From CAJXYS01 sp913063035 (GTDB taxonomy: Bacteria > Pseudomonadota > Alphaproteobacteria > Rhodobacterales > Rhodobacteraceae): a DNA stretch of 64,000 nt. A program made the translations under genes and the position numbers. Shown in pieces: positions 24,267-33,707 of the stretch (the stretch's first letter is position 1; each line of letters starts with the position of its first letter). The stretch is taken from the NCBI RefSeq assembly GCF_050586465.1, contig NZ_JBOCEG010000001.1, positions 124,001 to 188,000 of the forward strand. Direction: 5' to 3'. Under the pieces are notes generated by a model. It did not search any database. It saw only the letters and a list, made by a program, of their open reading frames with translations, and was not told the origin of the DNA.

Positions 24267-25118
24267 ATGACCGGAAACAAGCATGCGTCGCGGGCCGGGA
24301 TCGACGCGTTCTACGGCGACCGGCTGGCGGCGCCTGCCGCGGCCGGAGAGACGCCCCTCCTGGCGCCGGACTACGACCCGGCCGCGCTGGCCGCCCTTCC
24401 CGACGGGCTCGTGGCGACCAGCTTCGGATGTGGCGATCCGCTGGCCTTCGCCGCGGTGGAAACCGGTGCGACCGTGCTGGACCTGGGCTGCGGCGCCGGG
24501 ATGGATCTTCTGCTCGCGGCGGAACGGGTCGGGCCGGCGGGGCGGGTGATCGGCCTCGACTCGAATCCCGACATGGTGCGCCGCGCGCGGGAGAATGCCG
24601 CGCGGGCGGGGGCCGGACAGGTGGAGGTCATGGAAGGCCTGATCGAGGCGCTGCCGCTGCCCGACGAAAGCGTCGACTGGATCATCTCCAACTGCGTGAT
24701 CAACCTGTCGATGGACAAACCCGCGGCCTTTGCCGAGATCGCGCGGGTGCTCAAGCCCGGTGGCCGGATCCTGGTTTCCGACCTGGTGGCGGAGACCCTG
24801 CCGGACTGGATCGCGGCGCATCGCGATCTCTATGCCGCCTGTATCGCCGGGGCGGTCGCGGAACGCGACTATCTGGCCCTTGCCGAGGCCGCCGGTCTCG
24901 ACGATGTCCATGTCCTCGATCGGATGACCTACGGTGCGACCGAGGTCCGGGCCCTGGTCGCGGGCGAGTTGCCCGTCGCGATCGACTCCCTGGCAGCGCG
25001 GCTCGGCGTGACGCGCGACGACATGCTGGACCGGATCGCCGCCGAGATGTCCGGCAAGGTCCGCAGCATCAAGCTTCATGCCCGGCGCGGGGGCGGGGAG
25101 GCGGCGACGGTGGCCTGA
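24267..25118 (+). CDS. arsM: Arsenite S-adenosylmethyltransferase-like (ArsM) methyltransferase
   Basis: A 283-residue class I SAM methyltransferase. The SAM loop VLDLGCGAGMDL is at ~70-81. Three cysteines in ArsM-like contexts (C55 in SFGCGDPL, C143 in SNCVINLSMDKP, C192 in YAACIAGAV) correspond to the As(III)-binding trio of ArsM enzymes, so methylation of arsenite to volatile or excreted species is the best guess. No arsR, arsC or arsB gene is adjacent. The start is the ATG lying at the predicted transcription start. Other small-molecule methyltransferases cannot be excluded. Confidence 0.8.
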   Translation: MTGNKHASRAGIDAFYGDRLAAPAAAGETPLLAPDYDPAALAALPDGLVATSFGCGDPLAFAAVETGATVLDLGCGAGMDLLLAAERVGPAGRVIGLDSNPDMVRRARENAARAGAGQVEVMEGLIEALPLPDESVDWIISNCVINLSMDKPAAFAEIARVLKPGGRILVSDLVAETLPDWIAAHRDLYAACIAGAVAERDYLALAEAAGLDDVHVLDRMTYGATEVRALVAGELPVAIDSLAARLGVTRDDMLDRIAAEMSGKVRSIKLHARRGGGEAATVA

Positions 25119-25201
25119 GCCCGTGACGTCGTGTAGGGTGGCCCGCACGCCGGCGGGTGCCCCCGAGAAAGGCACCGGCCGCAGCAAGGAGAGGCCGCGC
25201 C

Positions 25202-25612
25202 ATGCCGAGCGATATCCGCACCATTCTCTGCCCCGTCAACCTGCGCCACGCGGCCCATGCCAGCAAGGCCTACGAGACGGCGCTGCAACTGGCCAGGTGG
25301 CACGGCGCCGAACTGTTGGTCGTCACCGTCGCGCCAGAGATGGAGCGCAACCTGAACATCTACGATTCGCGCAAATACTGGGGCGAGAAGCTGCAGGAAT
25401 TCCTCGAGGCCTTCCCGCCGGGTGATGTGAAGGTGCGCACACAGGTGCTGATCGGCGCGGCCCACCGCCAGATCGTGAAGATGGCCGACCAGGACAAGGT
25501 CGACCTCGTGGTGATGGAGGCCGCGAACCCGCGGGTGCGCGACTACCTGCTCGGCACGACGGCCAGCCATGTCGTCACCCATGCCGATTGCGCGGTCTAC
25601 GTGGTGCGCTGA
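25202..25612 (+). CDS. Universal stress protein (UspA family)
   Basis: A 136-residue single-domain Usp: DIRTILCPVNL at the start, ALQLARWHGAELLVVTV, and the C-terminal LLGTTASHVVTHADCAVYVVR. The usual G-x2-G-x9-G(S/T) ATP loop is altered (ANPRVRDYLLGTTA), so ATP binding is uncertain. An AAGGAGA ribosome-binding site supports the start at 25202. It lies between the arsM-like and cation-efflux genes on the same strand, perhaps a small metal/stress group. Confidence 0.88.
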   Translation: MPSDIRTILCPVNLRHAAHASKAYETALQLARWHGAELLVVTVAPEMERNLNIYDSRKYWGEKLQEFLEAFPPGDVKVRTQVLIGAAHRQIVKMADQDKVDLVVMEAANPRVRDYLLGTTASHVVTHADCAVYVVR

Positions 25613-25653
25613 GCGCGCTTGATCCGGTGAGGACCGGCGGCTAGGTCTCGTCC

Positions 25654-26571
25654 ATGGGCGGGCATCACCACCATCATCACGTCGACCCGGACGCCGGCGA
25701 CGCGCGCGTGGCACTGGCCGTGGGGGTCAACCTTTTCCTGACGGTGGCGCAGATCGCGGGCGGGCTTGTTTCGGGCTCCGTTGCGCTGATCGCCGATGCG
25801 GTCCACAACCTGTCCGACGCGATCTCGCTCGGCATCGCCTTCTTCGCGCGGCGCATCGCCCGGCGCCCGTCGGACGCGGCGATGACCTTCGGCTATGGCC
25901 GGGCCGAGCTGGTGGCCGCGCTCATCAACTACACGACGCTCGTGGTGATCGGGCTCTACCTCGTCTACGAGGCCGTGCTGCGGCTGATCGATCCGCCGGG
26001 CGTCGAGGGCTGGATCGTGGTGGCGGTGGCCGGGGTCGCGCTGGTCGTCGACCTGGTGACCGCGCTGCTGACCTACCGGCTCTCGCAGGAAAGCGTGAAC
26101 ATCCGGGCGGCTTTCCTGCACAACCTGGCGGATGCGCTGGGCTCGGTCGCGGTGATCGTCGCGGGCACGCTGATCCTGCTTTATGACTGGCGGCTCGTGG
26201 ACCCGCTGGTGACCCTCGGCATCGCGGGTTACATCCTGTGGATGGCCATCGCCGAGATCGGGCCGGTCATCCGGATCCTTATGCTGGGCAGCCCTCCCGG
26301 CATTGCCGCGGGCGAGGTCATTGCCACGATGGAGGCCGTGCCGGGCGTGGAGGGCGTCCATCACCTGCATCTCTGGCAGATGAGCGAACGCCGCGTGTCG
26401 CTCGAGGCGCATATGGTCGTCTCGGAGTCCGACTGGCCCGCGGCGGCCGAGATCAAGAACCGGGTCAAGGCGCGCCTCGCCGAGGCGCACGGGATCGGAC
26501 ACGTAACGCTCGATATCGAGACCGCGGGCAACGGCTGCCCGCATCCGAGCCGGATCGGCGACGGGTCCTGA
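25654..26571 (+). CDS. Cation diffusion facilitator (CzcD/ZitB-type) with N-terminal His6
   Basis: A 305-residue zinc/divalent-metal:proton antiporter. About six transmembrane helices carry the metal-site motifs ADAVHNLSDA (helix 2) and LHNLADALGS (helix 5), both HxxxD. A C-terminal cytoplasmic domain (~215-305) has the EGVHHLHLWQM strand. The protein begins MGGHHHHHHVD, a natural run of six histidines that probably binds metal at the cytoplasmic entrance. Convergent with the downstream nitroreductase-like gene (3-base gap). Confidence 0.93.
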   Translation: MGGHHHHHHVDPDAGDARVALAVGVNLFLTVAQIAGGLVSGSVALIADAVHNLSDAISLGIAFFARRIARRPSDAAMTFGYGRAELVAALINYTTLVVIGLYLVYEAVLRLIDPPGVEGWIVVAVAGVALVVDLVTALLTYRLSQESVNIRAAFLHNLADALGSVAVIVAGTLILLYDWRLVDPLVTLGIAGYILWMAIAEIGPVIRILMLGSPPGIAAGEVIATMEAVPGVEGVHHLHLWQMSERRVSLEAHMVVSESDWPAAAEIKNRVKARLAEAHGIGHVTLDIETAGNGCPHPSRIGDGS

Positions 26572-26574
26572 CGT

Positions 26575-27570
26575 TCAGGCCAGCACGTCCTCCACCGGCC
26601 GGCGGACGGAGGCGGGTGCCGGCAGGCTTGGCTGGCCGATCCGCAGCAAGAGCTGCGGAGACCCGGACAGGCCGAGCGCGGCGCCGAGTTTCGGACGCAG
26701 GGACGCCACCTCGATCGGCTGGTTGAGATAGGCGGCGGCGAGGCCGGCCCGTTCGAGCCGGAGCAGCACATCCATGAGGGCCCGCCCGGTTGCCAGCCAG
26801 GCCGGTTTGCCGTCGCCCTGGGTGGCCAGCGCGGCCAGCAGCGGAGAGCCCTGCATGATTTTCCTGGCGTCGTCCGCCGCGATCCCGTCCCCCATGTCGA
26901 AGGTGCGGATGGCCAGCCGCGCCGCCGGCGCCAGGATGTCCGGCATGCCGAAGGCCGCGGCCGACATCCCGTCATGGCTGCCAAGCGTCGTGGAATGCAC
27001 CCAACAGGCCAGTTCGGCCCGGAAAGCGGCGTCGGCAAGCTGTTCCTTGTCGCCCTCGGCCACGAGATCGGCAATCGTCTCGCGGGTGTCTTCGCGGGCC
27101 GCGACGAGCATCACGTCATGGGCCGCCGCCGCCGCGGCCAGGTCGTCCCAGAGCGCGTCGTCGGGCGGATCGCCGGCGAAGGCCGCGCGGTTCGTCCGCC
27201 GCGTCGCCAGCGCGTCCGCGCAGGCGGCGTCGTCCGGCGCCGCCTTGCCGCGCGTGCCCAGCCGGACACGCGCCAGCACGTCGAAATCATGGGGCAGGGG
27301 AAAGACCTCGGTCTCGGGCGTGAACCCGCGGGCGCGCGCCGTGACCTCCAGCGCGCCGGTGACCGCGCCGCAGCTGATGATCAGTTCGCGGCCTTCCGGG
27401 TCGACCACCGGCAGGCTGCGCTGCCAGTCGGCGAGCACGTCGATATGATGGTCATGGATGCGGAATCGCCAGGGCTGGGAGTTGTGGCTGGACGGGGCCT
27501 TGGTCGCTTCGGCGATCAGGGCGCGCGCGACGTCGTGGAAGCCCGCGCCGGGTCTGGTGTCGTCGGACAT
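26575..27570 (-). CDS. Acg-family FMN-binding oxidoreductase (nitroreductase-like)
   Basis: A 331-residue protein with two nitroreductase-like halves. The N-terminal ATKAPSSHNSQPWRF pattern supplies the flavin-binding Arg/Ser residues, and the C-terminal half has a LRIGQP strand. This layout matches the Acg subfamily (Mycobacterium Rv2032), whose members bind FMN but may lack a nitroreductase dimer active site; their role is unclear, possibly flavin storage under stress. Start at 27570. No obvious operon partner. Confidence 0.8.
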   Translation of the reverse strand: MSDDTRPGAGFHDVARALIAEATKAPSSHNSQPWRFRIHDHHIDVLADWQRSLPVVDPEGRELIISCGAVTGALEVTARARGFTPETEVFPLPHDFDVLARVRLGTRGKAAPDDAACADALATRRTNRAAFAGDPPDDALWDDLAAAAAAHDVMLVAAREDTRETIADLVAEGDKEQLADAAFRAELACWVHSTTLGSHDGMSAAAFGMPDILAPAARLAIRTFDMGDGIAADDARKIMQGSPLLAALATQGDGKPAWLATGRALMDVLLRLERAGLAAAYLNQPIEVASLRPKLGAALGLSGSPQLLLRIGQPSLPAPASVRRPVEDVLA

Positions 27571-27660
27571 CCCGGGTCTCCTTGGTCGATCTGTCGCGCC
27601 GACCCTGGCACACCGCGGCGCGCTGCGGCCATGATCTGTGTCAACCGGCGCGGTACGGCG

Positions 27661-28359
27661 TCAGAAGCGTTCCACCCAGGGGCGCAGCGTCAGCTCCGAC
27701 GACCAGGCGGAACGGTCCTGGTCGATCAGCTGAAGATAGGCCGCCGCGATCGCCTCGGGATCGAGCATGCTGTCCGGGGCCTCCGCGGGCTCGGTCCGGC
27801 CGGGATTGCGGATCGCCCCGTCGATATTGACCCAGGCGACATGGATGCCCTGCGGGTGCAGTTCGCGCGCCATCGATTCCGCCAGCCCGCGCTGGGCGAA
27901 CTTGCCCATGGCAAAGGGCGCGGAGTGCGGGAATCCCTTCACCCCTGCCGAGGCCCCGGTGAACAGGATCGTTCCCCGCACCCCGGCCTGTGGCTCGGCC
28001 GCCAGCATCCGGCGTGCGGCCGCCTGGCCCGTCAGGAAGGCGCCGATCGCCGTGACCTCCACGGCCTTGCGCACCGCCTCGGGGTCGAGATCGGCGACAG
28101 GTCCGCGCACGCGTGCCGACGGGTTGTAGATCACCACGCGGGGCGCGGCGTCGAGCCCGTCGAAGAGCGTGGCCACCGCCGCCGGGTCCCGCGCGTCGAG
28201 CGCCGTGGTCCCGGCGCCGGTCTGCGCGGCGAGCGGGCCCAGCTTGTCGACGTTGCGCGCGGCCAGAACAAGGCGGTAGCCTTGGCCGGACAGCTGGCGG
28301 GCCAGCGCCGCGGACAGCCCGTCGCCGACGCCGATGATGACGGCCAGCGGCGCGGTCAT
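27661..28359 (-). CDS. SDR-fold protein with Phe in place of the catalytic Tyr
   Basis: A 232-residue short-chain dehydrogenase/reductase fold: nucleotide loop GVGDGLSAALA at residues ~9-19, YNPSARV instead of NNAG, and a catalytic Ser in TGASAGVKG. The active-site motif reads SAPFAMGK, so the usual YxxxK tyrosine is Phe while the lysine remains. It may be a binding or regulatory SDR, or may use altered chemistry. The start overlaps the DUF1285 stop by four bases, so the two are translated together. The substrate is unknown. Confidence 0.82.
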   Translation of the reverse strand: MTAPLAVIIGVGDGLSAALARQLSGQGYRLVLAARNVDKLGPLAAQTGAGTTALDARDPAAVATLFDGLDAAPRVVIYNPSARVRGPVADLDPEAVRKAVEVTAIGAFLTGQAAARRMLAAEPQAGVRGTILFTGASAGVKGFPHSAPFAMGKFAQRGLAESMARELHPQGIHVAWVNIDGAIRNPGRTEPAEAPDSMLDPEAIAAAYLQLIDQDRSAWSSELTLRPWVERF

Positions 28360-28961
28360 GTGGCCTCCAGCTCTGCCGAGGGGATGATCGGGAAGAAATC
28401 GCCGCCCGACCAGACCCCGAACCAGCCTGTGCCGTCCCGCTCTTCATGGGTTCCGATATCGACCAGCCGGTAGAAGCTCTTGCGGTCGATCAGCGCCTCG
28501 AGGTTCGCGCGGACCAGAACATAGGGCGACGGCTCGCCCGTTTCGGGGTCGCGGGCCACGCGGATCGGGTGATCCGGGCCCGCCGTCACCACGTCGTCGA
28601 CATTGGTCAGGAAGGTCAGGCTCTGGTCGCGGCCATCGCCGTCCACCTCGAAATCGATCGCGACGAAGGGGGCGTCCTCGACGGTGATTCCCACCTTTTC
28701 GACCGGGGTGACGAGGAAATAGGCGTCTCCGTCTTTCCGAAGGATCGAGGAAAACAGCTTCACCAGCGGTTTCCGGCCGATGGGCGTGCCGAGGTAGAAC
28801 CAGGTGCCGTCGCGGGCGATGCGCATGTCCAGGTCGCCGCAGAAGGCCGGGTTCCAGAGATGCACCGGGGGCGGGCCCTTTTCCGATGCCGCCTTGGCGG
28901 CTTCGGCGAGGGCTTCGGCCGAGGGGGTCACGATGTTTTGTCCCATAGCGGATTTTGCCAT
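28356..28961 (-). CDS. DUF1285 family protein
   Basis: A 201-residue cytoplasmic protein of DUF1285, recognised by CGDLDMRIARDGTWFYLGTP and IGRKPLVKLFSSILR in the first third. Function unknown; structures of the family show beta-rich folds, and it is common in alphaproteobacteria. Coupled by an ATGA overlap to the atypical SDR downstream and divergent from the moxR operon across 79 bases. Confidence 0.85.
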   Translation of the reverse strand: MAKSAMGQNIVTPSAEALAEAAKAASEKGPPPVHLWNPAFCGDLDMRIARDGTWFYLGTPIGRKPLVKLFSSILRKDGDAYFLVTPVEKVGITVEDAPFVAIDFEVDGDGRDQSLTFLTNVDDVVTAGPDHPIRVARDPETGEPSPYVLVRANLEALIDRKSFYRLVDIGTHEERDGTGWFGVWSGGDFFPIIPSAELEAT

Positions 28962-29040
28962 TTGTCCGTGCCGCTTTATCTCGATTTAATAGGCGGCGGA
29001 TCGCTTTCAACAGACCATAGCGCCGGCGGAAAGGGGAGTC

Positions 29041-30047
<1,007 letters not shown>

Positions 30048-30051
<4 letters not shown>

Positions 30052-30935
30052 CCGACCCGCACGCCCTTCCTGCCGCGCGCCTGCGCCACCGGGCCGAGGG
30101 CGTTTCAGCCGGCCTGCCGCCGCTGCTGGCCGCGGCCGAGCACCTGGCCGCGACGGTTATCCTGGGCGAGCATGGCCGCCGCCGCGCCGGCCTCGGGGAC
30201 GAGTTCTGGCAGTACCGGGCCGCCCATCCGGGCGACGCGTGGCGCGACATCGACTGGCGCCGGTCGGGCCGGTCGGACGTGGCCTTCGTGCGGGAAAAGG
30301 AATGGCAGGCGGCGCAGAGCGTCCTCTTCTGGATCGACACCGCCCGCGCGATGGCCTTTTCCGGGTCCGACGACCGGCCCAGCAAGGGCGACCGTGCCAA
30401 GCTGCTCGGCCTGGCCGGGGCGATCCTGCTGAACCGCGGCGGCGAGCGCGTCGGGCTGATGCAGGATCCCGAGCCGCCCCGCCACGGCGAGGCGCAACTT
30501 CTGCGGATCGCGGCCGAGCTCGACGAGGAGGATGCCGCCGATTACGGCGTCCCGGTCGAGCGCCCGATGCCGACCGGCGCGCGTGCCGTGCTGATCTCGG
30601 ATTTCCTCGGCGACTGGTCGCGTGTCGAGACGGTGCTTTCCCATGCCGCGGATCGCGGGGTGAAGGGGGTGTTGCTGCAGGTGCTCGACCCGCAGGAAGA
30701 GGCCTTCCCCTTCGACGGGCGCACCATCTTCGAAAGCATGAGCGGCGCCGTCAGTTTCGAGACCCTGAAGGCCGGCGAGCTGAAACCGCGCTATCTTGAA
30801 CGGCTGGCGGCGCGCAAGGCACGGCTGGCCGATGTCGCGGCGCGCACCGGCTGGCAGTACAGCTGCCATCATACCGGCGAGTCCGCGCAGTCGGCGCTGC
30901 TCTGGCTCTACCGGGCGCTGGAAGGGGGGCGCTGA
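30048..30935 (+). CDS. DUF58 domain protein
   Basis: A 295-residue DUF58 protein, the usual second partner of MoxR. The hallmark AHPGDAWRDIDWRRSGRSDVAFVRE segment lies near residues 61-85. The start is a TTG overlapping the moxR stop (TTGA), supported by a GAGGAGGCC Shine-Dalgarno. It probably contains a VWA-like fold in its C-terminal half (ILFWIDTARAMAF and AVLISDFLGDWSRVE positions). Confidence 0.88.
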
Positions 30936-33706
30936 TGTGGTCGATCGGCCCGCTTGCCTTTACCACGCCCTGGCTCCTGCTGGGGCTGGTGGCGCTGCCC
31001 GCGCTCTGGTGGCTGCTGCGCGCCGTGCCGCCCGCGCCGATCCGGCGGCGGTTCCCGGCGGTCACGCTGCTGCTCGGGCTTCGTGACGAAGAGACCGAGA
31101 GCGACCGCACGCCCTGGTGGCTGCTTTTGCTGCGCTGCCTGGCCGTTGCCGCGCTGATCGTCGGCTTTGCCGGGCCGGTCCTGAACCCGCGCGACGCGCG
31201 CGAGGGGGCCGGTCCGCTCCTGATCCTGATGGATGGCAGCTGGGCCTCCGCCCAGGGCTGGGGGCTGCGCCGGGACAAGGCGGCCGAGCTGCTCGACGTC
31301 GCGCGCCAGGCGGGGCGGCCTGTCGCCGTGGCGGCCCTGACGGACCTGTCGGCGGGCGGGCCGGAATTCCAGTCGGCCGAGGCCTGGGCGGAACGTTTGC
31401 CGAGCCTCGCCCCGGCGGCCTGGATGCCGGATGACGCGGCCGCGGTCGACTGGGTGCGCGGGGCCGCGCGGGATTTCGACACCTACTGGATGTCCGACGG
31501 GCTGGCCCGGGCGGGGCGGGCCGATCTCCTGGCCGCGCTCGAAAGCCGCGGGACCGTCACGGCGTTCGAATCCGGCGCGGGGCGGCTTGCGCTGCGTCCG
31601 CCGGCCTTCGAGGACGGCGCCATCAGGCTCGACGCCATGCGGGCGGGCGCTGCCGTCGCGCGCGAGATCACCCTGCGGGCCATCGGCCCGGACCCGGCCG
31701 GGATCGAACGGGTGCTGGCCGAGCTGCCGCTCAGCTTCGAAGGCGACGGCACCCGCGCCGAGGGCGCGCTGTCGGTGCCGGCCGAGCTGCGCAACCGCAT
31801 CCGGCGATTCGAGATCGCCGGAACGCGGTCGGCCGGCGCGGTGAGCCTGACCGACGACGCGCTGAAGCGGCGGCAGGTCGCGCTCTTCGCCGCGCGCGAG
31901 GACCGCGAGGGCACCGAGCTGCTGTCGCCGCTGCATTACCTGCGCCAGGCGCTCGAGCCGACCGCGGACCTGATCGAGGGCACGCTGGACGATATCCTGC
32001 TGGCCGATCCCGACGTGATCGCCCTGGCCGACGTGGCGCAGCTGACGCCGCTCGAATCCGACGAGATCGAGGCCTGGGTCGAGGAGGGCGGCCTGCTGCT
32101 GCGCTTCGCCGGTCCGCGGCTGGCGGCCAGCGACGTGGCGCGCGACGAGGAGCCGGCGCTGATGCCCGTGCGCCTGCGGGCCGGCGGGCGCAGCGTCGGC
32201 GGCGCCATGAGCTGGGGCGCGCCGAAGGAATTGCGCCCCTTCCCCGAGGACTCGCCCTTTCACGGCCTCGCCATCCCGGAGGACGTCACCGTCACCAGCC
32301 AGGTGGTGGCCCAGCCCGATCCGGCGCTCGCCGACCGGGTGATCGCGGCGCTTGCCGACGGCACGCCGCTGGTGACCCGCAAGGCGCTGGGCCAGGGGCA
32401 GGTCGTGCTGTTCCATGTCACCGCCAACGCCGAATGGTCGAGCCTGCCGCTCTCGGGGTTGTTCGTGCAGATGCTCGACCGTCTCGCGGTCTCGACCCGC
32501 CCGGTCCAGCCCACCGCCGCGGAACTCGAGGGAACGACCTGGGAAGCCGTCCGCGTCCTCGATGGCTTCGGGGTGGAACGTGACGCGGGTGCACTGGCTG
32601 GCGTGGACGGCACGGCACTGGCCGAGGGCATTGCCGGCCCGGCGTTGCGGCCGGGGCTCTATGCCGACGGCGAACGGCGCGTGGCGCTCAACGTGATCGG
32701 GCCCGAAGACGAGATCGCGGCGACGGAGTGGCCCGCCTCGGTGCCCGTCGAGGGGCTCGGCGTGACGCGCCAGACCGGGCTCAAGGGGGCCTTGCTGGCG
32801 GCGGCGCTGCTGGCGCTCATGGCCGATGTCGTCGCCACGCTCTGGCTGGCGGGCCGGCTGACCGGGCCCAGGCAGGGGGCGGCAGCGCTCTTGGCGCTGG
32901 TGCTGCTGGCGCCCGGCGGGGCAGAGGCACAGCAACCCGGGGGCGCGGGCGAGGCCCGTGCGATCGAGGCCACCACCGAAACCGTGCTGGCCTATGTCGT
33001 GACCGGCGATGCCGCGCTCGACCGGATCTCCGCGGCGGGGCTCCGGGGGCTGTCCCTGACGCTGGCGCGGCGCACCTCGGTCGAACCGGAAGAGCCGATC
33101 GGCGTCGATCTCGAGACCGACGAGCTGGCCTTTTACCCGCTGCTCTACTGGCCGGTTACCGAGACCCAGCCGCGCCCCTCGCCCGAGGCCTATGCCGAGC
33201 TGAACCAGTACCTGCGGACCGGCGGCATGATCCTCTTCGACACGCGGGACGCCGATATCGGCCGGTTCGGCACCGGCACGCCCAACGGGCGCAAGCTGCA
33301 GCAACTGGCCGCGCCCCTGGACGTGCCGCCGCTGGAACCCGTGCCCGAGGATCACGTGCTGACGCGGACCTTCTACCTTCTGCAGGATTTCCCGGGTCGC
33401 CACGACAGCCGCGACGTCTGGGTCGAGGCGGCGCCGCCGGATGCCGAGCAGATCGAGGGCATGCCGTTCCGCGATCTCAACGATGGCGTAACCCCGGTGG
33501 TGATCGGCGGCAACGACTGGGCAGCGGCCTGGGCGGTGGGCCAGAACGGGCAGTACCTGTTTCCCGTCGGCCGCGGCTATGGCGGCGAGCGGCAGCGGGA
33601 ATACGCGCTGCGTTTCGGGATCAACCTGGTGATGCATGTGCTGACCGGGAACTACAAGTCCGACCAGGTGCACGTGCCTGCGCTGCTGGACAGGCTGGGG
33701 CAATGA
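30935..33706 (+). CDS. BatA-like membrane protein with C-terminal DUF4159
   Basis: A 923-residue membrane protein. The N-terminal ~90 residues match BatA/aerotolerance regulators (two helices; FTTPWLLLGLVALPALWWLL at the start), followed by a large extracytoplasmic region with a degenerate VWA-like strand LILMDGSWAS (no proper DxSxS MIDAS). Further helices lie near residues 610-665, and a DUF4159 domain occupies ~690-923 (DELAFYPLLYWPV; GGMILFDTRDA), a fold related to glutamine amidotransferases. It begins one base within the DUF58 stop. The role is probably in envelope stress or maturation with MoxR; the substrate is unknown. Confidence 0.84.
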   Translation: MWSIGPLAFTTPWLLLGLVALPALWWLLRAVPPAPIRRRFPAVTLLLGLRDEETESDRTPWWLLLLRCLAVAALIVGFAGPVLNPRDAREGAGPLLILMDGSWASAQGWGLRRDKAAELLDVARQAGRPVAVAALTDLSAGGPEFQSAEAWAERLPSLAPAAWMPDDAAAVDWVRGAARDFDTYWMSDGLARAGRADLLAALESRGTVTAFESGAGRLALRPPAFEDGAIRLDAMRAGAAVAREITLRAIGPDPAGIERVLAELPLSFEGDGTRAEGALSVPAELRNRIRRFEIAGTRSAGAVSLTDDALKRRQVALFAAREDREGTELLSPLHYLRQALEPTADLIEGTLDDILLADPDVIALADVAQLTPLESDEIEAWVEEGGLLLRFAGPRLAASDVARDEEPALMPVRLRAGGRSVGGAMSWGAPKELRPFPEDSPFHGLAIPEDVTVTSQVVAQPDPALADRVIAALADGTPLVTRKALGQGQVVLFHVTANAEWSSLPLSGLFVQMLDRLAVSTRPVQPTAAELEGTTWEAVRVLDGFGVERDAGALAGVDGTALAEGIAGPALRPGLYADGERRVALNVIGPEDEIAATEWPASVPVEGLGVTRQTGLKGALLAAALLALMADVVATLWLAGRLTGPRQGAAALLALVLLAPGGAEAQQPGGAGEARAIEATTETVLAYVVTGDAALDRISAAGLRGLSLTLARRTSVEPEEPIGVDLETDELAFYPLLYWPVTETQPRPSPEAYAELNQYLRTGGMILFDTRDADIGRFGTGTPNGRKLQQLAAPLDVPPLEPVPEDHVLTRTFYLLQDFPGRHDSRDVWVEAAPPDAEQIEGMPFRDLNDGVTPVVIGGNDWAAAWAVGQNGQYLFPVGRGYGGERQREYALRFGINLVMHVLTGNYKSDQVHVPALLDRLGQ

Positions 33707-33707
33707 C

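Noticed and set aside
25660..25686. His6 codons as vector contamination
   Set aside because: The surrounding gene is a complete cation-diffusion facilitator in ordinary chromosomal context with matching codon use; no vector sequence is seen.
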